Below are positions 1-7,647 of a stretch of 42,984 nucleotides of DNA, piece by piece. Below the pieces are notes generated by a model, which was given only the letters and a program-made list of their open reading frames with translations, was not told where the DNA came from and made no database searches. The number at the start of each line of letters is the position of its first letter. Position 1 is the first letter of the stretch. The stretch comes from Oceanobacillus luteolus (GTDB lineage: Bacteria > Bacillota > Bacilli > Bacillales > Amphibacillaceae): NCBI RefSeq assembly GCF_023715655.1, contig NZ_JAMBON010000031.1:1-42984 (forward strand). The letters run 5' to 3'. The position numbers were made by a program, and so were the translations under genes.

Positions 1-75
1 CCGAAATTGGATCAACTACTACCTTGGTCACCGTCCATTCCAGCGGAATGTCGTGTACCAAATAAAACTAAATAA
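1..75 (+). mobile_element. IS66-family transposase, C-terminal end (cut by window edge)
   Basis: Frame 1 is open from the window edge to the TAA at 73-75 and gives 24 residues containing LDQLLPWSP and ending in ECRVPNKTK. An L-(D/E)-x-L-LPW-(S/N) segment followed by a short basic tail is what I recall for the C-terminal domain of IS66-type transposases. Only the last residues are visible, so integrity cannot be judged. The assignment rests on one short motif. Confidence 0.65.
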
Positions 76-83
76 ATCATAAC

Positions 84-116
84 AATAGTCCACATCTAAA
101 ACTAGGTGTGGATTAT
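84..116. terminator. Hairpin, probable bidirectional terminator
   Basis: AATAGTCCACATCT (84-97) pairs with AGGTGTGGATTATT across a six-base loop, with A/T-rich flanks. It lies between the transposase end on the plus strand and the lipoprotein stop on the minus strand, so it can serve both convergent transcripts. Confidence 0.6.
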
Positions 117-123
117 TTGACGT

Positions 124-624
124 TTACACATCCTCAAAATTATACTCTTCTTTAATCTCCTCCCACTTATCATAAACTTGTTTATCATATTTCAAAGATT
201 CATCCACTGCTTCTTCAGAAAGCCGAATAAGCTCCCATGCTTCATCTTCTGTCAATGTGCCAGCTAAGAGTCCTTCGACGGCTTCCGTTTCTAAATGTAC
301 CGCTTCACTTAATGCATCCATCCAATTACGGATTAATTCATGATATTCTTTAGTTATTTCATATTTCGGATCTTTGGAATGGATGTAATCTTGGATTTCC
401 TTCAGAGCTGGAATGATCTCATTTTTTTGCAACTCCAATGCATCCTCTTCCGATGTCATCCAGAGTATTTCATCATTCAATTCAAGCAAATCATCCATCC
501 TAGGATTCACATAATCAACCATATCATTATGGAACTCCAGCACTTCATCCGCTTCCGCTGAACTGCACGCTGTAAGGAGCCATATAGAAGATAACGCAAT
601 GACAGCGTATATTATTTTTTTCAC
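124..624 (-). CDS. Small acidic lipoprotein, unknown function
   Basis: 166 residues. I place the start at the GTG at 622-624 because AGGAGG lies just upstream and the protein then opens with a lipoprotein signal peptide: VKKI, a hydrophobic stretch and the lipobox LTAC. The longer in-frame reading from 759 would bury this signal. The mature part is very acidic and looks mainly helical, with many Glu/Leu/Asp heptad-like stretches. I recognise no catalytic motif. It resembles the general style of Bacillus cell-surface lipoproteins, but I cannot name a family. It is probably monocistronic, between two hairpins. The role is unknown; extracytoplasmic membrane anchoring is the only supported statement. 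Confidence 0.75.
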   Translation of the reverse strand: MKKIIYAVIALSSIWLLTACSSAEADEVLEFHNDMVDYVNPRMDDLLELNDEILWMTSEEDALELQKNEIIPALKEIQDYIHSKDPKYEITKEYHELIRNWMDALSEAVHLETEAVEGLLAGTLTEDEAWELIRLSEEAVDESLKYDKQVYDKWEEIKEEYNFEDV

Positions 625-747
625 TGTGAACCTCCTCCCCTTTACATTACATGCAACCTTGGCTCGTCTGATGCAGAATAAAGGGTAGGAGGGTTGTATC
701 TTTAGAACCCCAATTAACATCTCAAATTTACATATAACGACAAAAAA

Positions 748-772
748 ACCGGTCCCCACGTGTGGAAACCGA
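748..772 (-). terminator. Rho-independent terminator of yraA-like gene
   Basis: Imperfect stem CGGTTTCCAC/GTGGGGACCG read on the minus strand, followed by a run of seven T (complement of the A run at 742-748). It sits 16 bp after the stop of the 788-1297 gene. Confidence 0.75.
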
Positions 773-787
773 TTTTTGAATACGTAT

Positions 788-1297
788 TTATGCTAATTTA
801 GCAAGGATTTCACGGATAAATGCAGGTTCGTCTTTCGGTGTGCGTGAAGTGATCACATTTTCACTGACTATTACTTCTTCATCTTTGTATTCTGCACCTG
901 CCAATTTCACGTCATCACGGATACCGATATAGCATGTTGCTTGCTTTCCTTTTAAGATATCCGCACTGATCATTACCTGTGGTCCATGACAAATTCCAGC
1001 GACTAATTTATCTTCTTGGTTGATTTCTTTTACGAAGCGAACGACGTCATCATTCACACGTAAAGCTTCTGGAGCTCCTCCACCAGGGATGATGACAGCA
1101 TCGAAGTCCTCAGCCTTCGCTTCAGCCGCTCCGATGTCAGCTGTATAGGAGACCGTGCCCTTTTTCCCGTCACATGTTGCTCCTTTTTCCAAACCGATAA
1201 TAACTGTTTCATGTCCTGCTTCTTTCACCGCTTCATAAGGATTTTTCATCTCAGAATCTTCAAATCCACTTGCTAAAAGAAATGCTACTTTCGCCAT
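788..1297 (-). CDS. yraA: DJ-1/PfpI-family protein, YraA-like deglycase/stress protein
   Basis: 169 residues, the usual length for the PfpI branch of the DJ-1 superfamily. The nucleophile elbow AGICHGPQ puts Cys103 next to His104; an acidic residue near the N terminus (GFEDSE, about 12-16) and the PGGG motif at 71-74 complete the family pattern. Members are cytoplasmic and linked to repair of glycated proteins or to thiol and aldehyde stress; Bacillus YraA is the closest named type I can recall. The start is an ATG with GGAGGT upstream. It is a single gene with its own terminator at 748-772 and a sigma-A-like promoter at 1332-1360 that carries a PerR-like box. The family call is firm; the exact substrate is not known from sequence. 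Confidence 0.88.
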   Translation of the reverse strand: MAKVAFLLASGFEDSEMKNPYEAVKEAGHETVIIGLEKGATCDGKKGTVSYTADIGAAEAKAEDFDAVIIPGGGAPEALRVNDDVVRFVKEINQEDKLVAGICHGPQVMISADILKGKQATCYIGIRDDVKLAGAEYKDEEVIVSENVITSRTPKDEPAFIREILAKLA

Positions 1298-1323
1298 TTA
1301 AATACCTCCAGTACTAAATGTAT

Positions 1324-1360
1324 TCAGAATAATTATAATTTACGTCTGACAAAATAGCAA
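1324..1360 (-). promoter_or_regulatory. Promoter of yraA-like gene with PerR-like box
   Basis: On the minus strand TTGCTA (complement of 1355-1360) and TATAAT (complement of 1332-1337) are separated by 17 bp. The -10 overlaps TTATAATTATTCTGA (complement of 1324-1338), which matches the 7-1-7 PerR consensus TTATAATnATTATAA at 12 of 14 positions. PerR control is inference; the promoter is well formed. Confidence 0.5.
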
Positions 1361-1386
1361 AACAAGTGCTTGATGAACGAGTATCA

Positions 1387-1701
1387 TCAGGCGACTACCC
1401 TCAAGCCAATTACACTTACAATAATCCCTATCATACAGACCACGCGCCAAGGACTTCTCGACTCGTTAAAAAACAGGATACCGACCAGCGTTGCACCTAC
1501 AGTCCCAATACCCATCCATACCGCATAGGCAATGGATAAAGGGATTTCTTCCAAGGCGAGACGCAATAGCATAAGACTGATGATAAAACCACCAATGACA
1601 AGTAAATAGCCGAACCAACTGCTTTTCTCTGATACTTTTTTCAAACCGACGACTCCTATAATTTCTGTGGAGCCTGCAAGAATCAAATAGAGCCAACTCA
1701 T
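1387..1701 (-). CDS. SMR-family small multidrug/guanidinium exporter subunit
   Basis: 104 residues with four predicted membrane segments, the standard SMR size. Glu13 in AGSTEIIG is the conserved membrane-embedded carboxylate that binds proton and substrate. GIGTVGATL in the third segment is the dimer-packing GG-type motif. The start codon overlaps the end of the upstream SMR gene by 4 bp, so translation is probably coupled. Bacillus SMR proteins are often encoded as unequal pairs that work as heterodimers (YkkCD, EbrAB, YvdRS), and this arrangement fits that. The substrate cannot be told from sequence. It is the last gene of the MerR-SMR-SMR operon. Confidence 0.9.
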   Translation of the reverse strand: MSWLYLILAGSTEIIGVVGLKKVSEKSSWFGYLLVIGGFIISLMLLRLALEEIPLSIAYAVWMGIGTVGATLVGILFFNESRSPWRVVCMIGIIVSVIGLRVVA

Positions 1702-2363
1702 TTACTCACATCCCCTTCAGCTTCTGACGTCCATTTCAGACCGACAATAAAAATGACAAGCAGTATGATGAAAAATATTTTTAGAAAACTTAACGGTTCT
1801 TGAAAAACGAATGTGTCAACGATGACTAAGCCAGCTGTACCTATTCCAGTGAACACAGCATAAGCAGTCCCAACTCCCAACTGTTTCACCGCCCGAATGA
1901 GTAAATCAAAACTGACAATGAGCGTAATCAATAACGGCCCTGCAAGCATATCGACTTTTAAGGCAGTAGCCCAAATTATTTCCAGTAAACCAGCTACGAT
2001 TAAATAAAACCAGGCACGATTCGGACTTTCCTTTTTCTCTTTCGTACGTTTTTCCTTTGTTTTTTCTATACTCTCTTTTTTCTTGCTCGGAAATAATGTT
2101 TCAATGAGCTCAATGATGAGATGAATGATTAAGACGGTTTTCCATATTCCACTAATGACATTTACCGTATGGATCTTATAAATATTTACACCTTTGTTAA
2201 GGAAGTTTTCTTTTATAAAAACTATATAAGAATCGCTGCCTAACTCTGAGAGCGGCAGAACACCAACAATCAGCACAAACACGATATGCACTACGACAAA
2301 CAGAATGAGATGGTACAGGAAAACATCCCATTTTGCACCTTTTTTTCTAGTTTGCCTCGCCAC
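1698..2363 (-). CDS. SMR-family exporter subunit with extra N-terminal membrane domain
   Basis: 221 residues, twice normal SMR length. Residues about 117-217 are a complete four-helix SMR domain with the essential Glu at 128 (AGLLEII) and the packing motif FTGIGTAG. Residues 1-115 are an added region with two hydrophobic segments (about 15-36 and 70-91), a loop between them, and a highly charged Lys/Glu linker at about 93-113. I do not recognise the added domain. The start lies inside the 3' end of the merR-like gene (17-bp overlap) and the end overlaps the next SMR gene by 4 bp. It is probably the larger half of a heterodimeric exporter. A fusion made by misreading is unlikely because the frame is open throughout and the linker is typical. 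Confidence 0.85.
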   Translation of the reverse strand: MARQTRKKGAKWDVFLYHLILFVVVHIVFVLIVGVLPLSELGSDSYIVFIKENFLNKGVNIYKIHTVNVISGIWKTVLIIHLIIELIETLFPSKKKESIEKTKEKRTKEKKESPNRAWFYLIVAGLLEIIWATALKVDMLAGPLLITLIVSFDLLIRAVKQLGVGTAYAVFTGIGTAGLVIVDTFVFQEPLSFLKIFFIILLVIFIVGLKWTSEAEGDVSK

Positions 2364-3129
2364 GTCCCTCAGCCTCCTTCCCGTTTTGCTCGTATCGATC
2401 CAAAATCTGTTCGATATATTCCATCGTTTCTTTATCCAAACCTAATACTTTCTCCGATTGTCCGCTATTTTCCGGTTTAATTTTTTCCCAATATTTATCA
2501 ATGATCGCGTCATCAATCTGCAACTCTTGCTGGATAAATTCCATCATTTCCTTGGCAAGCTCTTGCGAAGGCTTGGAGTCAACAGGCTCCCTTTTTGTTT
2601 GATGTACTTTCTTCAAAAGATTCATCCACTTTTTCGTTTTTTCATCATGTGTCGTTAGATTAGGCATTTGTTTGATGAGAATGGTTTGTTCTTCTTCTGT
2701 AAAATTACGGTGAAGGAAGCTATCGATATGGTCGGATTGAACGGATTGAATAATATCTAATATAAACTGTGTCGACACGTCCCCCGTCAATTCCAGAGCA
2801 TGCAAGACACCGTGCAGACTTTGTTCCAGTGCATCCAACCTCTGTTTTTCTTCTTGTATTTTTCCAATCTCCATTTCAAAAACTTGTTTCCATGTTTCGA
2901 CTTTGGTCGTTTTTGTGTTTTCGAGTATCATCGGTTTGATTTGGGATAGTTTAAAGCCAAGCTTTTTCAACACGATGATTTGTTGAAGCTTGATGAGATC
3001 GTCCTTCGTGTAATAACGGTATCCTGTATCCGACTTTTTAGAAGGGGTAAGCAAACCTATTTCATCGTAATAATGAAGCGTTCTTACACTCACATCTGTT
3101 ATTTTAGAAAGCTGTCCGACTAAGTACAT
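2347..3129 (-). CDS. MerR-family regulator with TipAS-like effector region
   Basis: 260 residues. An N-terminal winged HTH of the MerR family is plain: YLVGQLSKITDVSVRTLHYY, then DEIGLLTPSK and GYRYYTKDDL, through about residue 70. A dimerisation coiled coil follows at about 75-125. The C-terminal half is helical and charged and resembles the TipAS-type drug-sensing domain, although it lacks an obvious signature. It is the first gene of an operon with two SMR exporters and is probably autoregulated through the 19-bp-spaced promoter at 3170-3200. The likely job is to sense a cationic or amphipathic compound and switch on the exporters. The ligand is unknown. Confidence 0.88.
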   Translation of the reverse strand: MYLVGQLSKITDVSVRTLHYYDEIGLLTPSKKSDTGYRYYTKDDLIKLQQIIVLKKLGFKLSQIKPMILENTKTTKVETWKQVFEMEIGKIQEEKQRLDALEQSLHGVLHALELTGDVSTQFILDIIQSVQSDHIDSFLHRNFTEEEQTILIKQMPNLTTHDEKTKKWMNLLKKVHQTKREPVDSKPSQELAKEMMEFIQQELQIDDAIIDKYWEKIKPENSGQSEKVLGLDKETMEYIEQILDRYEQNGKEAEGRGEAN

Positions 3130-3169
3130 TCCTTACACTCCTTTATTAAAGGTAATTTGTATAGTCCTA

Positions 3170-3200
3170 TATTAAACTCTAACGCAAACGTTAGGGTCAA
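3170..3200 (-). promoter_or_regulatory. MerR-type promoter and operator of the SMR operon
   Basis: On the minus strand the -35 TTGACC (complement of 3195-3200) and -10 TTAATA (complement of 3170-3175) are separated by 19 bp, the over-long spacer typical of MerR-activated promoters. The spacer contains the dyad CTAACG-TTTG-CGTTAG (3179-3194). The TTGACCCTAACGTT start is what many Bacillus MerR operators look like. Confidence 0.8.
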
Positions 3201-3305
3201 GGTTTTTTTGGAAATAATAATGGAAAGGTACACATAAAAATAAAAAGGGTATTTTTTTGATTAAAATCATCTTTCAAATCTGGAAAAGAAAGGAATTCAC
3301 TCCCT

Positions 3306-3359
3306 TTGACATAACCCATCACTTATTTTATAATCATTACATAACGATAATAATTATAA
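3306..3359 (+). promoter_or_regulatory. Consensus sigma-A promoter with PerR/Fur-type box
   Basis: TTGACA (3306-3311), a 17-bp spacer and TATAAT (3329-3334) form a perfect consensus promoter. CGATAATAATTATAA at 3345-3359, just downstream of the -10, matches both the PerR consensus TTATAATnATTATAA and the Fur consensus TGATAATnATTATCA at 12 of 14 positions. A weaker half-match overlaps the -10 (TTATAATCATTACAT). A repressor bound here would block transcription start. Confidence 0.75.
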
Positions 3360-3420
3360 AATAGTAATAGTTATAGATGGTTATTTGATTTAATAATTAA
3401 AAGTCAAAGGGGAGAGTGAA

Positions 3421-5268
3421 ATGTTAACTTACTTAATGAAGACACGACCTGGTCAATTTTTACTTACTGGTATTATATTTATTGTTTTAGGGTTCATCTT
3501 TACACAAATTAACGAAACGTATAGTACATACGCATTTTATGTAGCCATCTTCTTTTTAGGATTTTATGCCGCAAAAGATGCTGTAGTGGATACAATTCAA
3601 TCCAAGTCCCCCAATGTGGATTTACTGATGATATTGGCAGCATTAGGCGCAGTTTTAATTGATTATGAATCCGAAGGGGCTTTATTGCTACTCATCTTTG
3701 CCGGAGCCGAGGTACTGGAAGATTATGCATCTGACAAATCAACGAGCGCCATATCCGAGCTTATGGCTCAAGTGCCAGCGACAGCACAAGTACTAAAAGA
3801 AAATGGAGAAATCCATGAAGTGCCTACGAAGGAATTGAGAGTAGGCGATACCGTTGTAGTGACAAAAGGAGAACAAATCCCTATCGACGGCTACACAGAC
3901 CGGAAAACATTGGTTAATGAAGCTGCGTTAACGGGAGAATCCGTCCCTGTAGAAAAAGATACGGGTGATGAGATTTTTGCCGGAACCATCAATGAGGGAA
4001 ATGTCGTTCATCTTACAGTAAATAAATTAAGTAGTGAAACTGTCTTTTCAAATATTATCCGGATGGTGGAAGAAGCTCAAAACCGGCCATCAAAAATTTC
4101 TAAATTCATTGATCGGATTGAAGCGAAATACGTTATTGGTGTATTAGTTGCCGTTCCGATTTTTATTTTCATCCTCTATGCTTTTCAAGATTTCACTTTC
4201 CAAGAATCGTTTTATCGAGGAATGGTATTACTGACCGTAGCAAGTCCCTGTGCCTTAGTCGCTTCAGCAACCCCGGCCACATTAAGTGCGATTAGTAATG
4301 GAGCAAAGAATGGGGTTCTATTCAAAGGCGGGGCAGCGATGGAAGCACTGAGCACGATGGATGTATTGTACAGCGATAAAACTGGAACGTTGACCTATGG
4401 AGAGTTCCAGGTTACTGATTATGAAGTAGATGAAGATATTTTAAAAGAAGTGGTATACATGGAACAACAATCCAGCCATCCGATTGCGGACGCGATTGTA
4501 AATACATTTCCAGAGTTGGACTTGGATAAAGTTGATCAGACGGAGGCCGTAGAGGAAGTAGCCGGCTCGGGAGTACAGAAAGGCGATATCATGGTCGGCA
4601 AACCTTCCGCGTTCGATTCCTTTGAAGATGTGAATGGTTATCGCAGTAAAGTGATGGAAGGAAATACGATGGTTTTCGTAGGGAAAGGTAATGAGATTGT
4701 CGGATACTTCTCTCTCGCAGACCAAGTACGCGAAGAATCGAAGCAAGCGATTGATGGTTTCCAAAAGGAAGGAATTCATGTTTCCCTATTAACCGGGGAT
4801 AATGAATTGGTTGCGAAAAAAGTTGCTGAAGAAGTAGGCATAGATGAGTATGTCGCTTCTTGTCTGCCAGAAGACAAAATCAGCTATGTTAATGATAGTC
4901 AGAAAAAAGGTAAAGTAGTTGGCATGATTGGAGACGGCATTAACGATGCTCCCGCACTTGCGAACGCAGATATAGGAATCGCAATGGGTAGCGGTTCTTC
5001 TGTCGCAATGGAGTCAGCTGATGTCGTCATCGTCAAGAATAACCTTGCAAAGTTGTTTTATAGTTTTAAACTGAGCCATAAACTGAACCGGATCATTCTA
5101 GGAAATGTTGTATTTTCTATTGCTGTTATTATTACATTAATTATCCTGAACCTGTTTGGCTTATTGAATTTACCGATGGCAGTTGTATTTCATGAAGGCT
5201 CTACTATTTTAGTTATCTTGAACGGCCTCCGTTTATTATTAGCGGGGGAGCAGGCCCCCCGCGTTTGA
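3421..5268 (+). CDS. pfeT: P1B-4-type metal-transporting ATPase (PfeT/ZosA-like)
   Basis: 615 residues. Features in order: membrane helices at about 10-100, actuator domain with TGES (171-174), membrane ion site SPC (275-277), phosphorylation motif DKTGT with Asp319, nucleotide-domain HP dipeptide in SSHPIAD, hinge GDGINDAP, and two last helices containing HEGST near 591. SPC together with HEG(S/T) in the last membrane segment defines the P1B-4 group, which exports Fe(II), Co(II) or Zn(II). There is no N-terminal heavy-metal-binding domain, also typical. The PerR/Fur-like box in the promoter supports an iron and peroxide role like B. subtilis PfeT (YkvW/ZosA). The ribosome site AAGGGGAG fixes the ATG. 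It is monocistronic and converges on gldA. Family certain, metal inferred. Confidence 0.9.
   Translation: MLTYLMKTRPGQFLLTGIIFIVLGFIFTQINETYSTYAFYVAIFFLGFYAAKDAVVDTIQSKSPNVDLLMILAALGAVLIDYESEGALLLLIFAGAEVLEDYASDKSTSAISELMAQVPATAQVLKENGEIHEVPTKELRVGDTVVVTKGEQIPIDGYTDRKTLVNEAALTGESVPVEKDTGDEIFAGTINEGNVVHLTVNKLSSETVFSNIIRMVEEAQNRPSKISKFIDRIEAKYVIGVLVAVPIFIFILYAFQDFTFQESFYRGMVLLTVASPCALVASATPATLSAISNGAKNGVLFKGGAAMEALSTMDVLYSDKTGTLTYGEFQVTDYEVDEDILKEVVYMEQQSSHPIADAIVNTFPELDLDKVDQTEAVEEVAGSGVQKGDIMVGKPSAFDSFEDVNGYRSKVMEGNTMVFVGKGNEIVGYFSLADQVREESKQAIDGFQKEGIHVSLLTGDNELVAKKVAEEVGIDEYVASCLPEDKISYVNDSQKKGKVVGMIGDGINDAPALANADIGIAMGSGSSVAMESADVVIVKNNLAKLFYSFKLSHKLNRIILGNVVFSIAVIITLIILNLFGLLNLPMAVVFHEGSTILVILNGLRLLLAGEQAPRV
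5242..5262. other. GC-rich hairpin at the 3' end of the ATPase gene
   Basis: GCGGGGG (5242-5248) pairs with CCCCCGC (5256-5262) over a 7-base loop, inside the last codons of the ATPase gene and 17 bp beyond the convergent gldA stop. There is no T run on either strand, so it may slow polymerase or protect 3' ends rather than act as a classic terminator. Confidence 0.4.
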
Positions 5269-5278
5269 GGCTGACTCC

Positions 5279-6373
5279 TTATCCGTTTTTGGTAAGTTCA
5301 TTTACTGCCAAAATGGCATCTGCAACTTGTTCTGGTGTCAGATCTGAATCCATATTTCGAGCTGTTTCACCTTCCGCAGTTGCCAACTCACCGATTTTCA
5401 ATAAATCTTCATAGGAAGCATCTTCCAAATGAAGCTCTTTCAATGTAGTTGGCAGTTCAATTGCTTGGAAGAAGTGGGCATAGCGGAGAATTTCTGTATC
5501 CGGATACCCTTCCAATACTAATTGAGTCAGGATACCATAGGCTACTTTCTGGCCATGAGTCAGATTGTGGACTTCTCCCTCCAATGCCGTGAATCCATTA
5601 TGGACGGCGTGGGCAGCTGCTAATCCACCATTTTCAAAACCTAATCCGGATAACAATGTATTCGCTTCAATAACTGCTTCAACTTGCGGAGTCACTAACC
5701 CTTGTTTAGCCGCTTTATATGCTGCAGGACCTTGTTCAAATAAAATTTCTTCCGCCTTTTCAGCAATTGCCTGTGCAGCAAGCGTAGCCTTTCCACCTGC
5801 CATCGTGTTCGAATTTCTTTTTTGTGAAGCTCTGGCCTCCACAAGGGTCGCCATCGCATCTCCCATACCTGAAGCTAAAAAGAGGACCGGTGCGCCAACG
5901 ACAACTTTGGAATCGACCAACACTAAATCCGGGTTCTTATTATAAAACTTGTAACTTTCAAAAACCCCTTCATCAGAATAAATGACGGACAGTGCACTCG
6001 TTGGCGCGTCGGTTGAAGCTGTAGTCGGTGCAATGACAACCGGTACATCGAGTGCATCTGCTACTGCTTTAGCCGTGTCAATTGTTTTCCCGCCACCTAG
6101 ACCAATAATGACATCTGTATTTTTATCTTTGCCTACACCGGTAAGACGATCGATTTCTGTATTGGAGGCTTCGCCAGAGAATTCTTCGAATGTGTAGGAA
6201 ATATCCGCCGCCTTAAAACTTTCTTCCACTGCGTCGCCAGTGATTCCCCAAACAACACTGTCAGATAGGACAAGCGGTGTCGTTCCTATTTTTCCGACCT
6301 CTTCTCCAAGTTGGCTAATAACACCAGCACCTTGAATATACTTTTTCGGTGAAATAAATACCCTCTTTTGCAT
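5279..6373 (-). CDS. gldA: Glycerol dehydrogenase (NAD+, Zn-dependent)
   Basis: 364 residues, full length for the family. It oxidises glycerol to dihydroxyacetone in the cytoplasm. The NAD-binding glycine motif is GLGGGKTIDTAK (91-102). The zinc ligands known from the Geobacillus enzyme are all present: Asp172 in GMGDAMA, His255 in AAAHAVH and His273 in NLTHGQ, each one position off the reference numbering. The APTTASTDAPTSA segment is the usual substrate and nicotinamide loop. It appears monocistronic; no dihydroxyacetone kinase gene is next to it. Upstream is a stretch with no intact gene. The gene converges with the metal ATPase with 10 bp between stops. Confidence 0.93.
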   Translation of the reverse strand: MQKRVFISPKKYIQGAGVISQLGEEVGKIGTTPLVLSDSVVWGITGDAVEESFKAADISYTFEEFSGEASNTEIDRLTGVGKDKNTDVIIGLGGGKTIDTAKAVADALDVPVVIAPTTASTDAPTSALSVIYSDEGVFESYKFYNKNPDLVLVDSKVVVGAPVLFLASGMGDAMATLVEARASQKRNSNTMAGGKATLAAQAIAEKAEEILFEQGPAAYKAAKQGLVTPQVEAVIEANTLLSGLGFENGGLAAAHAVHNGFTALEGEVHNLTHGQKVAYGILTQLVLEGYPDTEILRYAHFFQAIELPTTLKELHLEDASYEDLLKIGELATAEGETARNMDSDLTPEQVADAILAVNELTKNG

Positions 6374-6908
6374 GTTGACTTGCTCCCTTCACTCAAATGA
6401 ATTTTGTCGATCAAATAAACCATTCGCACTTAAGTTGTTTGCTCGACTGCCCTTTTTTAAGTTCAACTTATCTATACCCTATTTTTTCCTTTTTACTACC
6501 CTTTTATGGGGAAGTTTTTCTTCAGTTTTTCCTCTGAATATACTCCAAAGTATGATGCTCAACATGTTCTTCTAGATTTTCTATAAAGCAGGGTAAAGCT
6601 ATAACAACATTGAATAATAATTTAACAGCAACCAAAATAGGAAACGATGGAGGTGGAGCTAGTGGTCCCATATTTTGGGGTAACGGAGAATGGCTTGAGA
6701 CAAAAAGGGGTCAGTTAACTGCTATTGTATTACTTGAGAGTGAGTAATTGGACCCTACACACTTTATGGCTTTAAAGATTTAGTATGCTTCTATCAACAT
6801 AAGGATGATTGCAAGAACCATCTAGTTAACAGGCTTTAATGAGAAGTTGAACAATCGGGCAACACTTATTTATTACAAAAAAATAATGATATTCTAGGAG
6901 TGATAGTA
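6374..6908. other. Intergenic region without an intact gene
   Basis: About 535 bases between divergent gldA and the VOC gene. The first 200 are T-rich and should contain the gldA promoter, though no clean hexamer pair stood out. The middle holds the possible coding remnant at 6583-6747. The last 160 lead to the AGGAG site of the VOC gene. Confidence 0.5.
6583..6747 (+). pseudogene. Possible coding remnant
   Basis: This frame stays open to the TAA at 6745-6747 and reads like protein, including GNDGGGASGPIFWGNGEWLE and a hydrophobic end TAIVLLESE. No ribosome site or plausible start precedes it. The Gly-rich GASGPIF piece faintly recalls a serine-protease active-site loop, but that is too weak for a name. 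It may also be chance. Confidence 0.25.
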
Positions 6909-7373
6909 ATGATACAAGGATTATATGAAGCACATTTACCAGTAAAAGACCTAGAAGTTTCCATGAAATTTTACGAAAAGTTAGGATTGAAATTTGCTTG
7001 GCGTGATGAAGATACGGCCTTCTATTGGATAGAGGAAGGGAAAAGTTGGTTAGGATTATGGGAAGGCGAAGAGGTCCAAACCCCTTATCACCCGGCACTA
7101 AGACATGTCGCTTTCCGAGTTACATATGATGATTTGAAAGAATCCTTAAAATGGCTGGAATCAATCCAAATCGAAGCTGTTCCATTTGGAAGTCAAACAT
7201 CCGTCGATCCATTCATCAGACCACATCAAGGCAATGCCTCCGTCTATTTTGATGATCCGGATGGGAATAGCTTAGAGCTGATGTGTCATGTCGATGTTCC
7301 GGATGAATTGAAACATATTGAGGATAAGTTGTCCTTTGATGAATGGGAAAAATTATTAGATGAGTTAAAATAG
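6909..7373 (+). CDS. VOC (glyoxalase/bleomycin-resistance) family protein
   Basis: 154 residues. I use the ATG at 6909 because AGGAG at 6896-6900 is correctly spaced; the in-frame GTG at 6900 overlaps that site. The fold signature is clear: an opening strand with the first metal-type His (YEAHLPV), the alpha segment DLEVSMKFYEKLGLKFAW, the mid-strand HPALRHVAFRV and the final FDDPDGNSLELMCH with the last Glu ligand. The protein probably forms a homodimeric metal-binding cup. VOC proteins of this size range from glyoxalase I and fosfomycin-type resistance enzymes to dioxygenases, and nothing here decides among them. No operon partner is visible. Confidence 0.85.
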   Translation: MIQGLYEAHLPVKDLEVSMKFYEKLGLKFAWRDEDTAFYWIEEGKSWLGLWEGEEVQTPYHPALRHVAFRVTYDDLKESLKWLESIQIEAVPFGSQTSVDPFIRPHQGNASVYFDDPDGNSLELMCHVDVPDELKHIEDKLSFDEWEKLLDELK

Positions 7374-7452
7374 GTGCTCCTGGAACAGAGGTGGAAGCGT
7401 GGAAATTAAGGTTTTACAAATTGAGGATGCACGTTGTTAAGCCTAGTTTAGT

Positions 7453-7567
7453 TCTCACGTTACATTGTAACTTGATTTCGAGAGTAAGAAGGAACGCGAG
7501 ACAGTCTCACGTTACCTTGTGGCTCCATTTCGAGAGTAAGAGAGAACGCGAGATGGTCTCTCGTAAC
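7453..7567. repeat. 52-bp tandem repeat, about 2.2 copies
   Basis: Copies begin at 7453, 7505 and (partial) 7557, each with TCTCACGTTAC or a close variant, at an exact 52-bp period. The two full copies share TTTCGAGAGTAAG and GAACGCGAGA. Each unit starts with TCTCACGTT and ends with AACGCGAGA, so it is also an imperfect inverted repeat. An open frame across it (7391-7630) appears to be a by-product of the repeat rather than a gene. Confidence 0.8.
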
Positions 7568-7647
7568 CTATATACAAGTTTTTTACTGAAAGAGGTAACA
7601 CAAGAATATTATCTTGGTTCAACAAGATAAATCAGGAGGAGATTTAG

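Noticed and set aside
124-759. Longer 211-residue reading of the first lipoprotein
   Set aside because: The GTG at 622-624 has the ribosome site and gives a proper lipoprotein signal peptide; the upstream part does not look like protein.
5565-5945. 126-residue plus-strand frame opposite gldA
   Set aside because: Antisense to a full-length dehydrogenase with all active-site residues; Ala/Pro-rich and without a start signal.
7453-7567. Possible CRISPR array
   Set aside because: The units are directly adjacent with a 52-bp period, without spacers of unrelated sequence, and no cas gene is near.
7391-7630. 79-residue open frame across the 52-bp repeats
   Set aside because: Its length comes from the repeat unit staying open; there is no good ribosome site, no domain, and it ends 17 bp before the real DUF1648 gene.
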